Origin: Dyadobacter bucti | Lineage (GTDB): Bacteria > Bacteroidota > Bacteroidia > Cytophagales > Spirosomataceae | Direction: 5' to 3' | DNA: 64,000 nt | Assembly: GCF_005869225.1 (NCBI RefSeq) | Contig: NZ_SWFP01000006.1 | Span: 372,001-436,000, forward strand | Shown: positions 42,673 to 52,424 of the stretch, piece by piece | Position numbering within the stretch: position 1 is the first letter of the stretch | Layout of the letters: the number at the start of each line of letters is the position of its first letter | Notes under the pieces: model-generated | Seen by the model: the letters and a program-made list of their open reading frames with translations, nothing else | Databases searched by the model: none | What the model was told of the DNA's origin: nothing | Made by a program: the position numbers and the translations under genes

Positions 42673-43905
42673 ATGTTAAAAATAACTTCAAACCTGGTAC
42701 TTTTTATGGCGGCTGCCTTGCTGGCAGGATGCGCGAAAAAGACAGACAGCGATCAAAGCAAAGTGGAAAATACAACGGAGAAAAAAGGGACTTTCGGTTA
42801 CGATCTGGCCTTTTTGAAAAAACACAAAGAAGTAATCGTGCTCACAGCACCGGACGATGAAAAGTCAAAGGCCATAGTAGTAGCCGATTATCAGGGCAGG
42901 GTAATGACCAGTACTGCGGACGGAGAGGCGGGAAACAGCTACGGCTGGATCAATTACGAGCTGATCGGCAGCGGAGAAAACAAGCCGCATATCAATGCTT
43001 TCGGTGGTGAGGACAGGTTCTGGCTGTCGCCGGAAGGCGGGCAGTTTTCGGTTTATTTTAAAAGAGGGCAAAAGTTCGATTTTGAAAACTGGCAAACTCC
43101 AGCTGTGATCGATTCCGAACCTTATGAAGTCGTTTCTTCGGATCAGCATTCGGTTCTTTTCAAAAAAAATGCAGTTCTGGAGAACCACTCCGGTACCCGC
43201 CTTGAATTTGGCATTGACAGAAAAGTTTCGATGCTGAGCAAGTCGGATGTGAGCAGGCTGCTGTCGGTTTCTTCATTTGAAAACATTAAAATCACCGCCT
43301 ACGAATCCGAAAATACGTTAACCAATCATGGAGCCGACTGGAAAAAGGAAACTGGGGCAGTTGGAGTGTGGATATTGGGAATGTTCACGCCCGGTGAAAA
43401 AACGACCATTATAGCACCGTTTTCCAAAGAACAATCAGAGAAACCTGCTTTGACGGACAACTATTTCGGGAGCATTCCGGCAGAACGTCTGACTATCAGA
43501 GACAGCGCAGTTTTCCTCAAAGCAGATGGGAAATTCAGGAGCAAAATCGGGCTGGCGCCCCAGTCGGCCAGGCCGGTAGCCGGAAGCTACGACGCCGAAA
43601 AGCAGATCCTCACCATTATACAATACGATCTGGACACAAAAGGGGATTACCTTAAATCCACCTGGGAGCTTCACAAAGAACCTTACAAAGGCGATGCACT
43701 GAATGCATATAATGATGGTCCGCTGGACGACGGGTCACAAATGGGGCCGTTTTACGAGCTGGAATCGAATTCTTCGGTAAAGCTTTTGAAAAAGAACGAA
43801 AAGCTGACGCATGTTCACCGTACCTACCATTTTGAAGGCGAAAAAGGCAGTCTCAATAACATTGCAAAACAGATATTGGGCGTAGCTATTGACCAAATTC
43901 CCTGA
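42673..43905 (+). CDS. DUF6786-like lipoprotein
   Basis: The 410-residue protein has a lipoprotein signal (FMAAALLAGCAKK, Cys about 20). Long beta-rich stretches follow, with NAFGGEDRFWLSPEGGQFSV and LEFGIDRKVSML. This resembles the DUF6786 family, whose fold may be like galactose mutarotase; I assign it from memory and with caution. It is placed 17 bp after the symporter gene and just before the dehydrogenase, so it likely helps with the same sugar outside the cytoplasm. Confidence 0.75.
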   Translation: MLKITSNLVLFMAAALLAGCAKKTDSDQSKVENTTEKKGTFGYDLAFLKKHKEVIVLTAPDDEKSKAIVVADYQGRVMTSTADGEAGNSYGWINYELIGSGENKPHINAFGGEDRFWLSPEGGQFSVYFKRGQKFDFENWQTPAVIDSEPYEVVSSDQHSVLFKKNAVLENHSGTRLEFGIDRKVSMLSKSDVSRLLSVSSFENIKITAYESENTLTNHGADWKKETGAVGVWILGMFTPGEKTTIIAPFSKEQSEKPALTDNYFGSIPAERLTIRDSAVFLKADGKFRSKIGLAPQSARPVAGSYDAEKQILTIIQYDLDTKGDYLKSTWELHKEPYKGDALNAYNDGPLDDGSQMGPFYELESNSSVKLLKKNEKLTHVHRTYHFEGEKGSLNNIAKQILGVAIDQIP

Positions 43906-43931
43906 ATCCTAAACTGGCGAATTTTACTGAA

Positions 43932-46900
43932 ATGATGAAATTTTTGAAACTGAAACAGCATGCAGTTTTCATTGCGGCGGCCTCTATCGTTGTGGCGCAA
44001 AGTTGCAGCAGCCCGAAAAATAAGACTGCCCGGCAGGCGACGGTTACTCAGGCTGCTTCGCCGGCACCTGCGGATATTTATGCAGAGCATATCAGGACCA
44101 GTAAATTTCAGACACCTGAGGAAGAACGGTTATCTTTTCAATTGCCTCCCGGATTTGAAATAACCCTTTTTGCGTCCGAACCCGACATTACCAAACCGAT
44201 GAATATGGAGTTTGATGACCGGGGAAGATTGTGGGTGACCCAGTCTTCAGAATATCCGATGGCGGCGGGGACCGGCAACGGGACGGACAGGATCACGATC
44301 CTGGAAGATAAAAACGGGGACGGGAAAGCGGATACCTTTACAAATTTTGATAATAATCTCAATATCCCGATCGGTGTCATGCCGGTTTCGGACGGGGCTA
44401 TCGCATATAGCATTCCCAATCTTTATTATCTGAAAGACACCGACCAGGACGGAAAAGCGGATAGCAAAAATGTGCTGCTAGGTCCTTTCGGCTCCAAAGA
44501 CACGCATGGCATGGTGAACAATATCATGCGCGGATATGATGGCTGGCTGCATGTCTGCCATGGTTTTTCCAATACGTCGGCGGTTGCCGGAACGGACGGG
44601 GATTCTATCAAAATGGTGTCAGGCAATACATTCAGGGTAAAAATGGATGGTAGTCGTGTGGAGCAGACTACTTTCGGGCGGGTCAATCCGTTTGGCTATG
44701 CTTATGATGAGCGGGGATATTTGTATTCTGTGGACTGCCACACCAAGCCGATCACCCAGTTGATCTTTGGGGGCGACTATCCGCATTTTGGTAAAAAAGC
44801 ACCTGCCGGACTCGGTTTTGCTCCTGAGATGATGAGCTACGAATTGGGCTCTACTGCACTGGCGGGGCTGGTGTACTACACCGGTACCCAATTTCCTGAA
44901 AAATACAGAAAAAGCTTTTTCACCGGTGACGTGGTAACCTGCCGCATCGACCGCAATACTATGAGCTACAAAGGAACAACTCCGGTTTCAAAAAAAGAAG
45001 AGCCTTTTTTGATCAGCAAAGATCCCTGGTTTAGACCGGTGGACGTAAAGCTTGGCCCCGACGGTGCACTTTATATTGCCGATTTTTACAACCGGATCAT
45101 CGGGCATTACGAAGTGGCGCTCAATCATCCTGGCAGGGACCGGCTGAGCGGCAGAATTTGGAAAATAACATATAAAGGAGACGAGCCCCATCAAAATATG
45201 CCAATTACCGATTGGTCGAAAGCTACTATTGAGCAACTTCTTGAGGGCTTGAAACATCCTCAGCTCAATACCCGGCTGAAAGTAGCGGACCGTTTGGTCG
45301 ATACCTGGAAAAGCAAGGCCGGTGATCCTGTTAAGGCACTTTTGAGCTCAACACAAACGGATCAGGTTTCTTACGTTCACGGACTTTGGGTATTGCACCG
45401 GTTAAGTGTGTTGGACGATGCAATGCTCGGCAAAGCGCTGAACCACGGAAATGCTGTCATCAGGCAACATGCCTATCGGATACTTTCGGAAAAAGGATCG
45501 CTTTCGGAATTGCATCACAAGCTGGTATTGGCGGCATTGTCAGGTGATGACCCATTTTTGCAGCGCACCTCAGCCGAAATCCTGACAAGGTTTCCAAGAA
45601 TCGAAAATCTTGCAGGGTTAATGGATCTGTATGAAAAAACAGGGGAGGAGGATAGTCATTTAAAATATACTGCTTTGCTTGGCGTACGGAACAACCTTCG
45701 GGATAAAAGTGTCATGTGGCGGGTTCCGGGTCTGAAATGGAGTGAGGGTCAGCTGGCTTTGATGACCAAGGCGATGCTAGATGTTCCCAATGCTCAGGCA
45801 GCAGCTTTTGTGTTGGATTACACGCTGACACATGAGCTGGCTCCCAAAATACTGGTGAACAATCTGGAATATATTGGCAGGTATGTTTCGCCTTATCAGC
45901 TGGAAAAAGCCATTGATCTGATCAACAGGAAGTTTGAAAATGATCCGGAGACGCAGCTTTCTCTGTATAAAACCATTCAGGCCGGTGTAAAGCAAAGTGG
46001 CGCGGAGCCTGGACAAAAAATGAAGGATTGGGGAGAGAGCCTTGCTACACATTTTTTGGGCAATATCACTGAAAATACCGATACCTGGAAAAACAGGCCG
46101 ATGGTAAGGACCGGCGAGCAGGTGAACCCCTGGGAAGTCTCCGACAAATTCCTGACAGAAATTATGCCGCCATTCAGGATCATTATGAGCTTGAAAAACG
46201 GTAATCTGGCTAAAGGTACGTTGTATTCGGTTCCTTTTAAATTGCCTGGAACGTTGAAAATGAATGTTTTTGATAATGACATTAATAATACAACATTGAA
46301 AACGGGCTTGTCGAAAAATGCCGTTCGCATACGTCTCGCCGACGGCGGAAAGATAATCGGAGAATACAGGGCCAGTCAGACGGAACCGACTCAGGTCAAA
46401 GACCTGATCAAAAATGCATCCTTTAACCTGAGCGGTTATGAGCGGCAGATGGGCTATATCGAGGCTGTCGACAGTTCCCAAACCGGATCAGTTGGTATTG
46501 GCAAATTCGAACCGGCCGTTCTGGAGATTCCGGCGAAGGGGCCGGCTGTGTTATTGGAGCAACGTGCACTCGCGGCAGAGATAGCGGGAGAATACAAAAT
46601 CAAGTCGCTTGAACCGGCATTGAAACAGATAGTAAGAGCTCCGTGGATGGATTATCAGGTCAGGAGTGCCGCAGCCGGGGCACTGATGAATCTGGATCCC
46701 AAAGCGAATGTGCAGGTATTGGCCGAGGTATTCGGTGACCCGGCAGAAATCCCGGTGCTGCGCGAAAAGCTGGCAGTTTCTATGGGTCAGGCGCCTTCAG
46801 CGTCAGTTTATGAGATGCTGAAAAAACAGCTGGCGGGAGGTGCGAGGAATCTTCAGGTAGTGATTGCAACGGTTTTATCAAATACTACGGACGGAATCGC

Positions 46901-47504
46901 CTATTTGTTAAATGCCTTCAAAGACGAAGAAGCAAATCCTGATATCGCCAACGAAATTCCAGTTAAAGAAAGGCTGGCTATCCATTCAAATTCTGAGCAG
47001 CAAACGAAACTGGAGGGGTTCCTGGCCAGCGGGGCAAACGAAAGAGAGGAGCGGCAAAAACTGGTCGACGCCAGGATTGAGGCTTTCAAACCATCCGGAG
47101 GCACGACGGAGGCAGGAAGGGCGGTTTTTGTCCAAAATTGCAGTTCTTGCCACCAGATCCAGGGCTCAGGCGGGATGATCGGCCCGCAGTTGGATGGAAT
47201 AGGAAATTGGGGACATAAGGCACTAACCCAAAAAATACTCGATCCAAACAGGAATATAACGGAGGCTTTCCGGACTTATAACATTACCTTGACCAACGAT
47301 AAAACCCTGACGGGCCTATATCGGAGAACGGAGGGGGCTGCCATGGTCTTCGCTGATCTGACCGGACAGGAGTTTTCGGTAGCCAAGAATGAAATGAAGG
47401 AGTATCGGGCATCAAAATATACTGTTATGCCCGATCAGTTCAGAGATATCATTCCGGAAAAGGATTTTTATGCTTTACTGGATTATTTGCTGGGGATAAA
47501 ATGA
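43932..47504 (+). CDS. PVC-type membrane-bound dehydrogenase with HEAT repeats and cytochrome c domain
   Basis: The 1190-residue lipoprotein (VVAQSCSSP, Cys about 25) starts with a glucose/sorbosone-dehydrogenase-like beta-propeller (about 50-430; FELPPGFEI-like QLPPGFEITLFASEPDI, PFGYAYDERGYLYSVDCHT, DGALYIADFYNRIIGHYE). A long helical HEAT-like region follows (about 440-640 and 870-1000). A c-type heme site NCSSCHQIQGSGG (CxxCH near 1070) ends in a cytochrome domain. Such proteins oxidise sugars outside the cytoplasm and hand electrons to the respiratory chain. The sugar is not identified. Confidence 0.9.
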   Translation: MMKFLKLKQHAVFIAAASIVVAQSCSSPKNKTARQATVTQAASPAPADIYAEHIRTSKFQTPEEERLSFQLPPGFEITLFASEPDITKPMNMEFDDRGRLWVTQSSEYPMAAGTGNGTDRITILEDKNGDGKADTFTNFDNNLNIPIGVMPVSDGAIAYSIPNLYYLKDTDQDGKADSKNVLLGPFGSKDTHGMVNNIMRGYDGWLHVCHGFSNTSAVAGTDGDSIKMVSGNTFRVKMDGSRVEQTTFGRVNPFGYAYDERGYLYSVDCHTKPITQLIFGGDYPHFGKKAPAGLGFAPEMMSYELGSTALAGLVYYTGTQFPEKYRKSFFTGDVVTCRIDRNTMSYKGTTPVSKKEEPFLISKDPWFRPVDVKLGPDGALYIADFYNRIIGHYEVALNHPGRDRLSGRIWKITYKGDEPHQNMPITDWSKATIEQLLEGLKHPQLNTRLKVADRLVDTWKSKAGDPVKALLSSTQTDQVSYVHGLWVLHRLSVLDDAMLGKALNHGNAVIRQHAYRILSEKGSLSELHHKLVLAALSGDDPFLQRTSAEILTRFPRIENLAGLMDLYEKTGEEDSHLKYTALLGVRNNLRDKSVMWRVPGLKWSEGQLALMTKAMLDVPNAQAAAFVLDYTLTHELAPKILVNNLEYIGRYVSPYQLEKAIDLINRKFENDPETQLSLYKTIQAGVKQSGAEPGQKMKDWGESLATHFLGNITENTDTWKNRPMVRTGEQVNPWEVSDKFLTEIMPPFRIIMSLKNGNLAKGTLYSVPFKLPGTLKMNVFDNDINNTTLKTGLSKNAVRIRLADGGKIIGEYRASQTEPTQVKDLIKNASFNLSGYERQMGYIEAVDSSQTGSVGIGKFEPAVLEIPAKGPAVLLEQRALAAEIAGEYKIKSLEPALKQIVRAPWMDYQVRSAAAGALMNLDPKANVQVLAEVFGDPAEIPVLREKLAVSMGQAPSASVYEMLKKQLAGGARNLQVVIATVLSNTTDGIAYLLNAFKDEEANPDIANEIPVKERLAIHSNSEQQTKLEGFLASGANEREERQKLVDARIEAFKPSGGTTEAGRAVFVQNCSSCHQIQGSGGMIGPQLDGIGNWGHKALTQKILDPNRNITEAFRTYNITLTNDKTLTGLYRRTEGAAMVFADLTGQEFSVAKNEMKEYRASKYTVMPDQFRDIIPEKDFYALLDYLLGIK

Positions 47505-47583
47505 GTTAGTGTTCCGGTCACAAAATGTAAAAGATAAAATTGCGTTTCAAAACGTACAACAAGTTGCTAAATCCTTATAAATA

Positions 47584-48789
47584 ATGATGAATTTTAAAAA
47601 ACAACTCAAATGGCTGTTCCTGATACAGATCGCGTTTTTGGTAACGACGGTAACACAGGCACAGACTAAAAAGAAGGCGGGAAGGGAAGTTTCGTTCACC
47701 AAAAAAGAACTCACCAAAAAATTCATTGCAGAGGGAGCCGCAATGGGCGATGTAAATAAGGACGGGAAAAAAGATGTGCTGGCTGGCGCATACTGGTTCG
47801 AAGCACCCGACTGGAAAGCACATGAATTGGCCAAGCCTGATTCTTTCATTGTGAACGGAAGTTACAGCGATTCTTTTCTTGATTTTGCTATGGATGTAAA
47901 CCAGGACGGTTGGATTGATCTGATCCGGATCGACTGGCCGGGAAAGGCGGCTGCCTGGCATGAGAATCCGAAAGGAAAGGAGGGGCACTGGCCTATGCAC
48001 ATCATTCATTCGTCGGTCGGGAATGAATCACCACTGCTTGTTGATATCGACGGTGATGGGCGGCTGGATCTTTTATGCAATGACCCGACGGCCAAAAAGG
48101 TGATCTGGCTGAAAAGCCCTTCTAAAAAAGGTGATACTGTCTGGGAAAAGTACATTATCAGCAATGACGAAAAAAATGCGACGCATATGTATACGCACGG
48201 CCTGGGATACGGGGATATTAATGGGGACGGACGAAAAGATGTTGTGGTGAAAAATGGCTGGTGGGAAGGTCCTGCTGAGGGCCCTGCCAAACGTGCGAAA
48301 GATAGAGACTGGGTTTTTCATGCTGCCGACCTGGGGCAGGATTGTTCGCAGATGTATGTATTGGATTTAAATGGTGATAAACTGAACGATGTAATCAGTG
48401 CCTCGGCTCATAACTATGGTATCTGGTGGCATGAACAGGGTAAAGATGCTCAGGGAAATACTACCTGGACACATCATGAAATCGACAAGTCGTTTTCGCA
48501 GACCCACGGCCTGGCATTGAAAGATATAAACGGTGACGGAAACCTTGACCTTGTTACTGGAAAGCGCTATTTTGCCCACAACGGTAACGATCCTGGCGAA
48601 TTTGAGCCTGCGCTTATTTGTTGGTTCGAATACAAACCGGGTAAAACACCCACCTGGGTAAAGCATGATATTGATACGGATTCAGGAGTGGGGCTGCATG
48701 TGACAGTGGAGGATATTAACAATGACGGCCTGCTTGACATAGTGACGGGCAACAAGAAAGGCGTAAGGATATTTACCCAAAAGAAATAG
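47584..48789 (+). CDS. Secreted FG-GAP/VCBS-repeat protein
   Basis: The 401-residue protein has a signal peptide (about 1-27). At least five calcium-binding turns are visible (GDVNKDGKKDVL, VNQDGWIDLI, IDGDGRLDLL, INGDGRKDVV, INGDGNLDLV, INNDGLLDIV), which form a beta-propeller. Proteins of this kind often stand beside PVC-type dehydrogenases and sugar epimerases in Bacteroidota. A role in binding the cluster's sugar polymer is likely but not shown. Confidence 0.87.
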   Translation: MMNFKKQLKWLFLIQIAFLVTTVTQAQTKKKAGREVSFTKKELTKKFIAEGAAMGDVNKDGKKDVLAGAYWFEAPDWKAHELAKPDSFIVNGSYSDSFLDFAMDVNQDGWIDLIRIDWPGKAAAWHENPKGKEGHWPMHIIHSSVGNESPLLVDIDGDGRLDLLCNDPTAKKVIWLKSPSKKGDTVWEKYIISNDEKNATHMYTHGLGYGDINGDGRKDVVVKNGWWEGPAEGPAKRAKDRDWVFHAADLGQDCSQMYVLDLNGDKLNDVISASAHNYGIWWHEQGKDAQGNTTWTHHEIDKSFSQTHGLALKDINGDGNLDLVTGKRYFAHNGNDPGEFEPALICWFEYKPGKTPTWVKHDIDTDSGVGLHVTVEDINNDGLLDIVTGNKKGVRIFTQKK

Positions 48790-48808
48790 CCGCTTAAAAT
48801 CCATCCGG

Positions 48809-49654
48809 ATGAACTTTGGCATCAACACATATTTGTTTTCGTCGCCTTTCACCAATGAAAGCGTCAAGTTCTTTCCGAAATTCAAAGAATGGGGATTTGA
48901 CTTTGTCGAAATAGCACTGGAAGAGCCTGAACTGATTGATCCCGTGTTGATCAGAAAAGCACTGGATGCCAATGCACTCGAATGTCGTTCCGTTTGCGCT
49001 GCAACCGGCCCCGGGCGGGATCTTCGTGGGAACCGTAAGGAGCAGGTAACTTCTATCGAATACATTCAGAAGTTAATCGACTTTGCCCCGGTTTTGGGCA
49101 GTAAGCTTGTTGCCGGCCCCATATATTCTTCCGTGGGGAGGGCAGATCTGGTTCCTGAGGAAAAATACAAAAAACAGTGGAAACTGGTGGTGAAAAATTT
49201 GCAGTTACTGACAGCCTATGCTCAGGAGCATGATGTAAAACTGGCCATCGAGCCACTGAACCGGTACGAAACGGATTTTATCAATACCTGTGAACAGGCC
49301 ATGCAGCTGATCCATGACGTCGGCAGCGACGCGTTGGTGGTACATCTGGATTCCTTTCACATGAATCTGGAAGAAAAAGATCCGGCTTTGGCAATTCAAA
49401 AAGCCGGTGAAAAGCTCGGGTTATTACATGCATCAGGAAGTGACCGGGGTACGCCGGGTGGTGATCAGATCAATTGGGACAGAATTTTTGCGGCTCTTGA
49501 TCACATTAATTACCAGGGTGATATTGTGATTGAATCCTTCACGCCAGATGTAAAGGTTATTGCCAAAGCCGCGTCGATCTGGAGACAGATCGAGCCTTCC
49601 AAGGAGGCCATCGCTATTGACGGGCTGAAATTTTTGAGGTCAGTAGCCTTTTGA
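48809..49654 (+). CDS. Sugar phosphate isomerase/epimerase family protein (D-psicose/tagatose 3-epimerase-like)
   Basis: The 281-residue protein is a TIM barrel with the metal and catalytic residues of the ketose 3-epimerase group: Glu in LAIEPLNRYE, Asp in VVHLDSFHMN, His in LLHASGSDRG, and Glu in IVIESFTPD. These enzymes move a proton at C3 of ketoses such as fructose, psicose and tagatose using a divalent metal. No signal peptide is seen, so it acts in the cytoplasm. It starts 19 bp after the FG-GAP gene and completes the sugar cluster that begins with the RhaT-like symporter. Confidence 0.88.
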   Translation: MNFGINTYLFSSPFTNESVKFFPKFKEWGFDFVEIALEEPELIDPVLIRKALDANALECRSVCAATGPGRDLRGNRKEQVTSIEYIQKLIDFAPVLGSKLVAGPIYSSVGRADLVPEEKYKKQWKLVVKNLQLLTAYAQEHDVKLAIEPLNRYETDFINTCEQAMQLIHDVGSDALVVHLDSFHMNLEEKDPALAIQKAGEKLGLLHASGSDRGTPGGDQINWDRIFAALDHINYQGDIVIESFTPDVKVIAKAASIWRQIEPSKEAIAIDGLKFLRSVAF

Positions 49655-49747
49655 TAATTGAAGGTAGGGAGTCTTTATCTTATGATGCTAAATGAAATTA
49701 TCTTGGCCATAATTTCGGTAATATTGTATAAACGAATGGTTTAAGCT

Positions 49748-50338
49748 ATGATCGACACACTTGAACAGCTGGATTTTGCCAAACAATATACTTATGCCGA
49801 TTACCTCAAATGGCAGGTTAAGGAACGTTTGGAACTCATCAAGGGCTATATATACAAAATGTCGCCGGCACCTTCCCGCCGGCATCAGGCTATTGTGTGG
49901 AACTTGAATGGAATTATCTGGAGTTTTTTAAAAAATCAGCCCTGCCAGGCTTACGCTGCACCTTTCGATGTGCGTTTGCCGATAAAAGATAAAAAAAGCA
50001 ATCAAGAAATAACCACAGTTTTGCAGCCGGATATTTGTGTGATTTGTGATATTTCAAAGCTGGATGATAAAGGCTGTGTTGGCGCACCTGATCTTGTGAT
50101 CGAGGTACTTTCGCCAGAAAATTCCGACAAGGAAATGAAACAGAAATATAATGCTTACGAAGAAAGTGGCGTGAAAGAATATTGGATGGTATATTCCGAC
50201 TTCGAACATGTATTGATTTTCGCATTGGATGAATCCGGGAAATTTGTGGGACAGCATCCGAAAATTAAGGGAGATTTATTAAAATCAGTGGTCTTCCCTG
50301 AACTCGCTATTGATCTGAGAGAAGTGTTCTTGGAGTAG
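49748..50338 (+). CDS. Uma2-family (DUF820) putative endonuclease
   Basis: The 196-residue protein has the PD-(D/E)xK-type core of the Uma2/DUF820 family: ERLELIKGYIYKMSPAPSRRHQ, LQPDICVICD, and APDLVIEVLSPENSDKEMKQK. Members occur in many copies in cyanobacteria and some Bacteroidota and are thought to be nucleases, with little experimental work. No toxin, antitoxin or restriction partner is adjacent. Confidence 0.88.
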   Translation: MIDTLEQLDFAKQYTYADYLKWQVKERLELIKGYIYKMSPAPSRRHQAIVWNLNGIIWSFLKNQPCQAYAAPFDVRLPIKDKKSNQEITTVLQPDICVICDISKLDDKGCVGAPDLVIEVLSPENSDKEMKQKYNAYEESGVKEYWMVYSDFEHVLIFALDESGKFVGQHPKIKGDLLKSVVFPELAIDLREVFLE

Positions 50339-50363
50339 CGATATTATTAAATGATGAACAAAA

Positions 50364-50392
50364 AAAGTCCCGGACTCAACACCCGGGACTTT
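50364..50392 (-). terminator. Terminator of mqo
   Basis: AAAGTCCCGG (50364-50373) and CCGGGACTTT (50383-50392) form a perfect 10-bp stem with a 9-nt loop. Read on the minus strand a T-run follows. It can serve both convergent genes. Confidence 0.75.
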
Positions 50393-50418
50393 GTATTATA
50401 TATTTTATCAAACAACGA

Positions 50419-51945
50419 TCAAAAAGGAATTTCTTCTTCCAGTCTGGATGCACCTAATTGCAAAACTTCAGTTGTTCGGGCGCGGGTCTTGGCTGCAAGC
50501 TTAGCATCCTTTGCCAGTGACTGGCCAAAAGAAGGGATCATATTCCTGAATTCCGTCTGCCATTCTTCTGATTTAGCATCTTTGAAACATTTGTGGATCA
50601 GGTCGATCATGATTGAAACCGAAGTAGATGCTCCTGGTGACGCTCCTAACAACGCAGCCAGAGATCCGTCTGCGGCAGTGACCATCTCGGTACCAAATTC
50701 CAGCACACCGCCTACTTTCTTGTCTTTTTTAATCACCTGTACGCGCTGACCGGCAGTTTCCAGATCCCAATCTTCGAGCCGAGCTTCGGGAAGATAATCT
50801 TTCAAAGCAAGAATACGGTCCTCCGGAGATTGTCTTACCTGATCGATAAGGTACTTGGTCAGCGGCATATTGTGAATACCTGCCGCGAGCATTGGTTTGA
50901 TATTATTCAGCTTGATGGATAACGGCAAATCCATATACGAACCGTTTTTAAGGAATTTGGTTGAAAATCCTGCGTACGGGCCGAACAGCAAAGCTTTTTG
51001 ACCATCAATCAACCGTGTATCGAGATGAGGAACGGACATCGGAGGCGAGCCAACGGAAGCTTTTCCATATACCTTTGCCTGATGTTTTTCCACAATTTCT
51101 GGGTTATTGCAGACGAGCCACTGCCCGCTCACAGGAAATCCGCCGAAACCTTTGCCTTCGGGAATGCCGGACTTTTCCAAAAGTGGTAAAGAACCGCCTC
51201 CCGCTCCGATGAACACAAATTTGGTTTGTACCTTGTGTATTTTTTTTGAGCCTCTGTCTTTTACTTCCAGTATCCAGGATCCATCTTTTTTACGCTCAAA
51301 ATCATCCACCTCATGATTTAGAAAAAGATGGACGCCGGCCTGTTCTTCGAGGTGGTTAAACATAGACCTGGTCAAAGCACCAAAATTGACGTCTGTACCC
51401 AGTTCCATTTTTGTAGCGGCCACTCTTTCGTTCGGGTCGCGTCCTTCCATCACCAAAGGGATCCAGCTGCTGATTTCATCTTTGTCCTCAGTATATTCCA
51501 TACCATCGAACAAATGATGACTTGTGAGCGCTTCGAAACGTTTTCTGAGGTATTCAGCATTTTCTTCTCCCCATACAAAGCTCATATGCGGGATATGATG
51601 GATAAATGAATCTGGCGAATCAATGATTTCATTTTCAACCAGGTATGCCCAGAACTCTTTGGAAATCTCAAAGGACTCGGCAATTTTAACAGCTTTGGAG
51701 TAATCTATTGAGCCGTCGGGTAACTGAGGCGTATAGTTAAGCTCGCAAAAGGCAGAATGTCCTGTTCCCGCGTTATTCCATGCGTCGGAGCTTTCAGCAG
51801 TGATCCGGTCGAGACGCTCAAAAATGGAAATTGTAACTGAAGGATTTAATTTTTTAAGCAAAACTCCCAGAGTCGCACTCATAATACCTGCCCCTATCAA
51901 AACTACATCGGGGTAGATTGTTTTTGAAGAATTTATGGTATTCAT
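50419..51945 (-). CDS. mqo: Malate:quinone oxidoreductase
   Basis: The 508-residue protein has the FAD-binding start VVLIGAGIMSATLGVLLKKL and the family stretches ESSDAWNNAGTGHSAFCELNYTP, FVFIGAGGGSLPLLEKSGIPE and FGPYAGFSTKFLKNGS. It oxidises malate to oxaloacetate and passes electrons to the quinone pool at the inner face of the membrane. Length is normal for the family. It is a single gene with its own terminator. Confidence 0.97.
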   Translation of the reverse strand: MNTINSSKTIYPDVVLIGAGIMSATLGVLLKKLNPSVTISIFERLDRITAESSDAWNNAGTGHSAFCELNYTPQLPDGSIDYSKAVKIAESFEISKEFWAYLVENEIIDSPDSFIHHIPHMSFVWGEENAEYLRKRFEALTSHHLFDGMEYTEDKDEISSWIPLVMEGRDPNERVAATKMELGTDVNFGALTRSMFNHLEEQAGVHLFLNHEVDDFERKKDGSWILEVKDRGSKKIHKVQTKFVFIGAGGGSLPLLEKSGIPEGKGFGGFPVSGQWLVCNNPEIVEKHQAKVYGKASVGSPPMSVPHLDTRLIDGQKALLFGPYAGFSTKFLKNGSYMDLPLSIKLNNIKPMLAAGIHNMPLTKYLIDQVRQSPEDRILALKDYLPEARLEDWDLETAGQRVQVIKKDKKVGGVLEFGTEMVTAADGSLAALLGASPGASTSVSIMIDLIHKCFKDAKSEEWQTEFRNMIPSFGQSLAKDAKLAAKTRARTTEVLQLGASRLEEEIPF

Positions 51946-52210
51946 CGGAGAAAATATATTGTTTGATCGGGCGCCTTGGCCCGGAAAAGTACAAAAGGCA
52001 ACTACATAACAACGGTTTGAGAGCCAATTGTTTCGAAAATAGTATAATTTTAAAAATAAAGTTACCCCCGGTTATAACTTCTTTTTTAGGATCAATTAAA
52101 ACTTAATTAGTTGCAAAAATCGGAATTAGCATGCGTGTAGGACGCGCTTCGCATAAAACTGCAGTCGGGGAGGTCCTGATTCCATAAAGTGAAGACACTA
52201 AGGAAGTAGC

Positions 52211-52241
52211 GGCAAATATTCTTGTTGAACTAATATTTGCC
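52211..52241. repeat. Inverted repeat in the long intergenic region before the C25 peptidase genes
   Basis: GGCAAATATT (52211-52220) and AATATTTGCC (52232-52241) pair perfectly with an 11-nt spacer. It lies about 180-215 bp before the first peptidase gene. The rest of the intergenic region 51946-52424 is AT-rich and shows no further gene. A regulator site is possible. Confidence 0.4.
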
Positions 52242-52424
52242 CACACGAAAAGTTCTCGTAAATTTATGTTTCGGATAACTTTTACTCAGATTTGACTTTA
52301 TACGATAATTTTTGAAGCCTGGTGACTTTTCACAGTATTAAGCGTCAATATCATCTAACACAAAAAGGTAACACATCAACAGTCGACAATGGAAAACAAA
52401 TTTTACTTTAAGCACACTGGAACT

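Noticed and set aside
45777..46481. 234-residue open frame on the minus strand
   Set aside because: It is antisense to the HEAT-like region of the PVC-type dehydrogenase and shows no recognisable domain.
52131..52187. 18-codon open frame in the long intergenic region
   Set aside because: Too short, no recognisable motif and no promoter; unlike the lasso precursor it has no supporting neighbour or signature.
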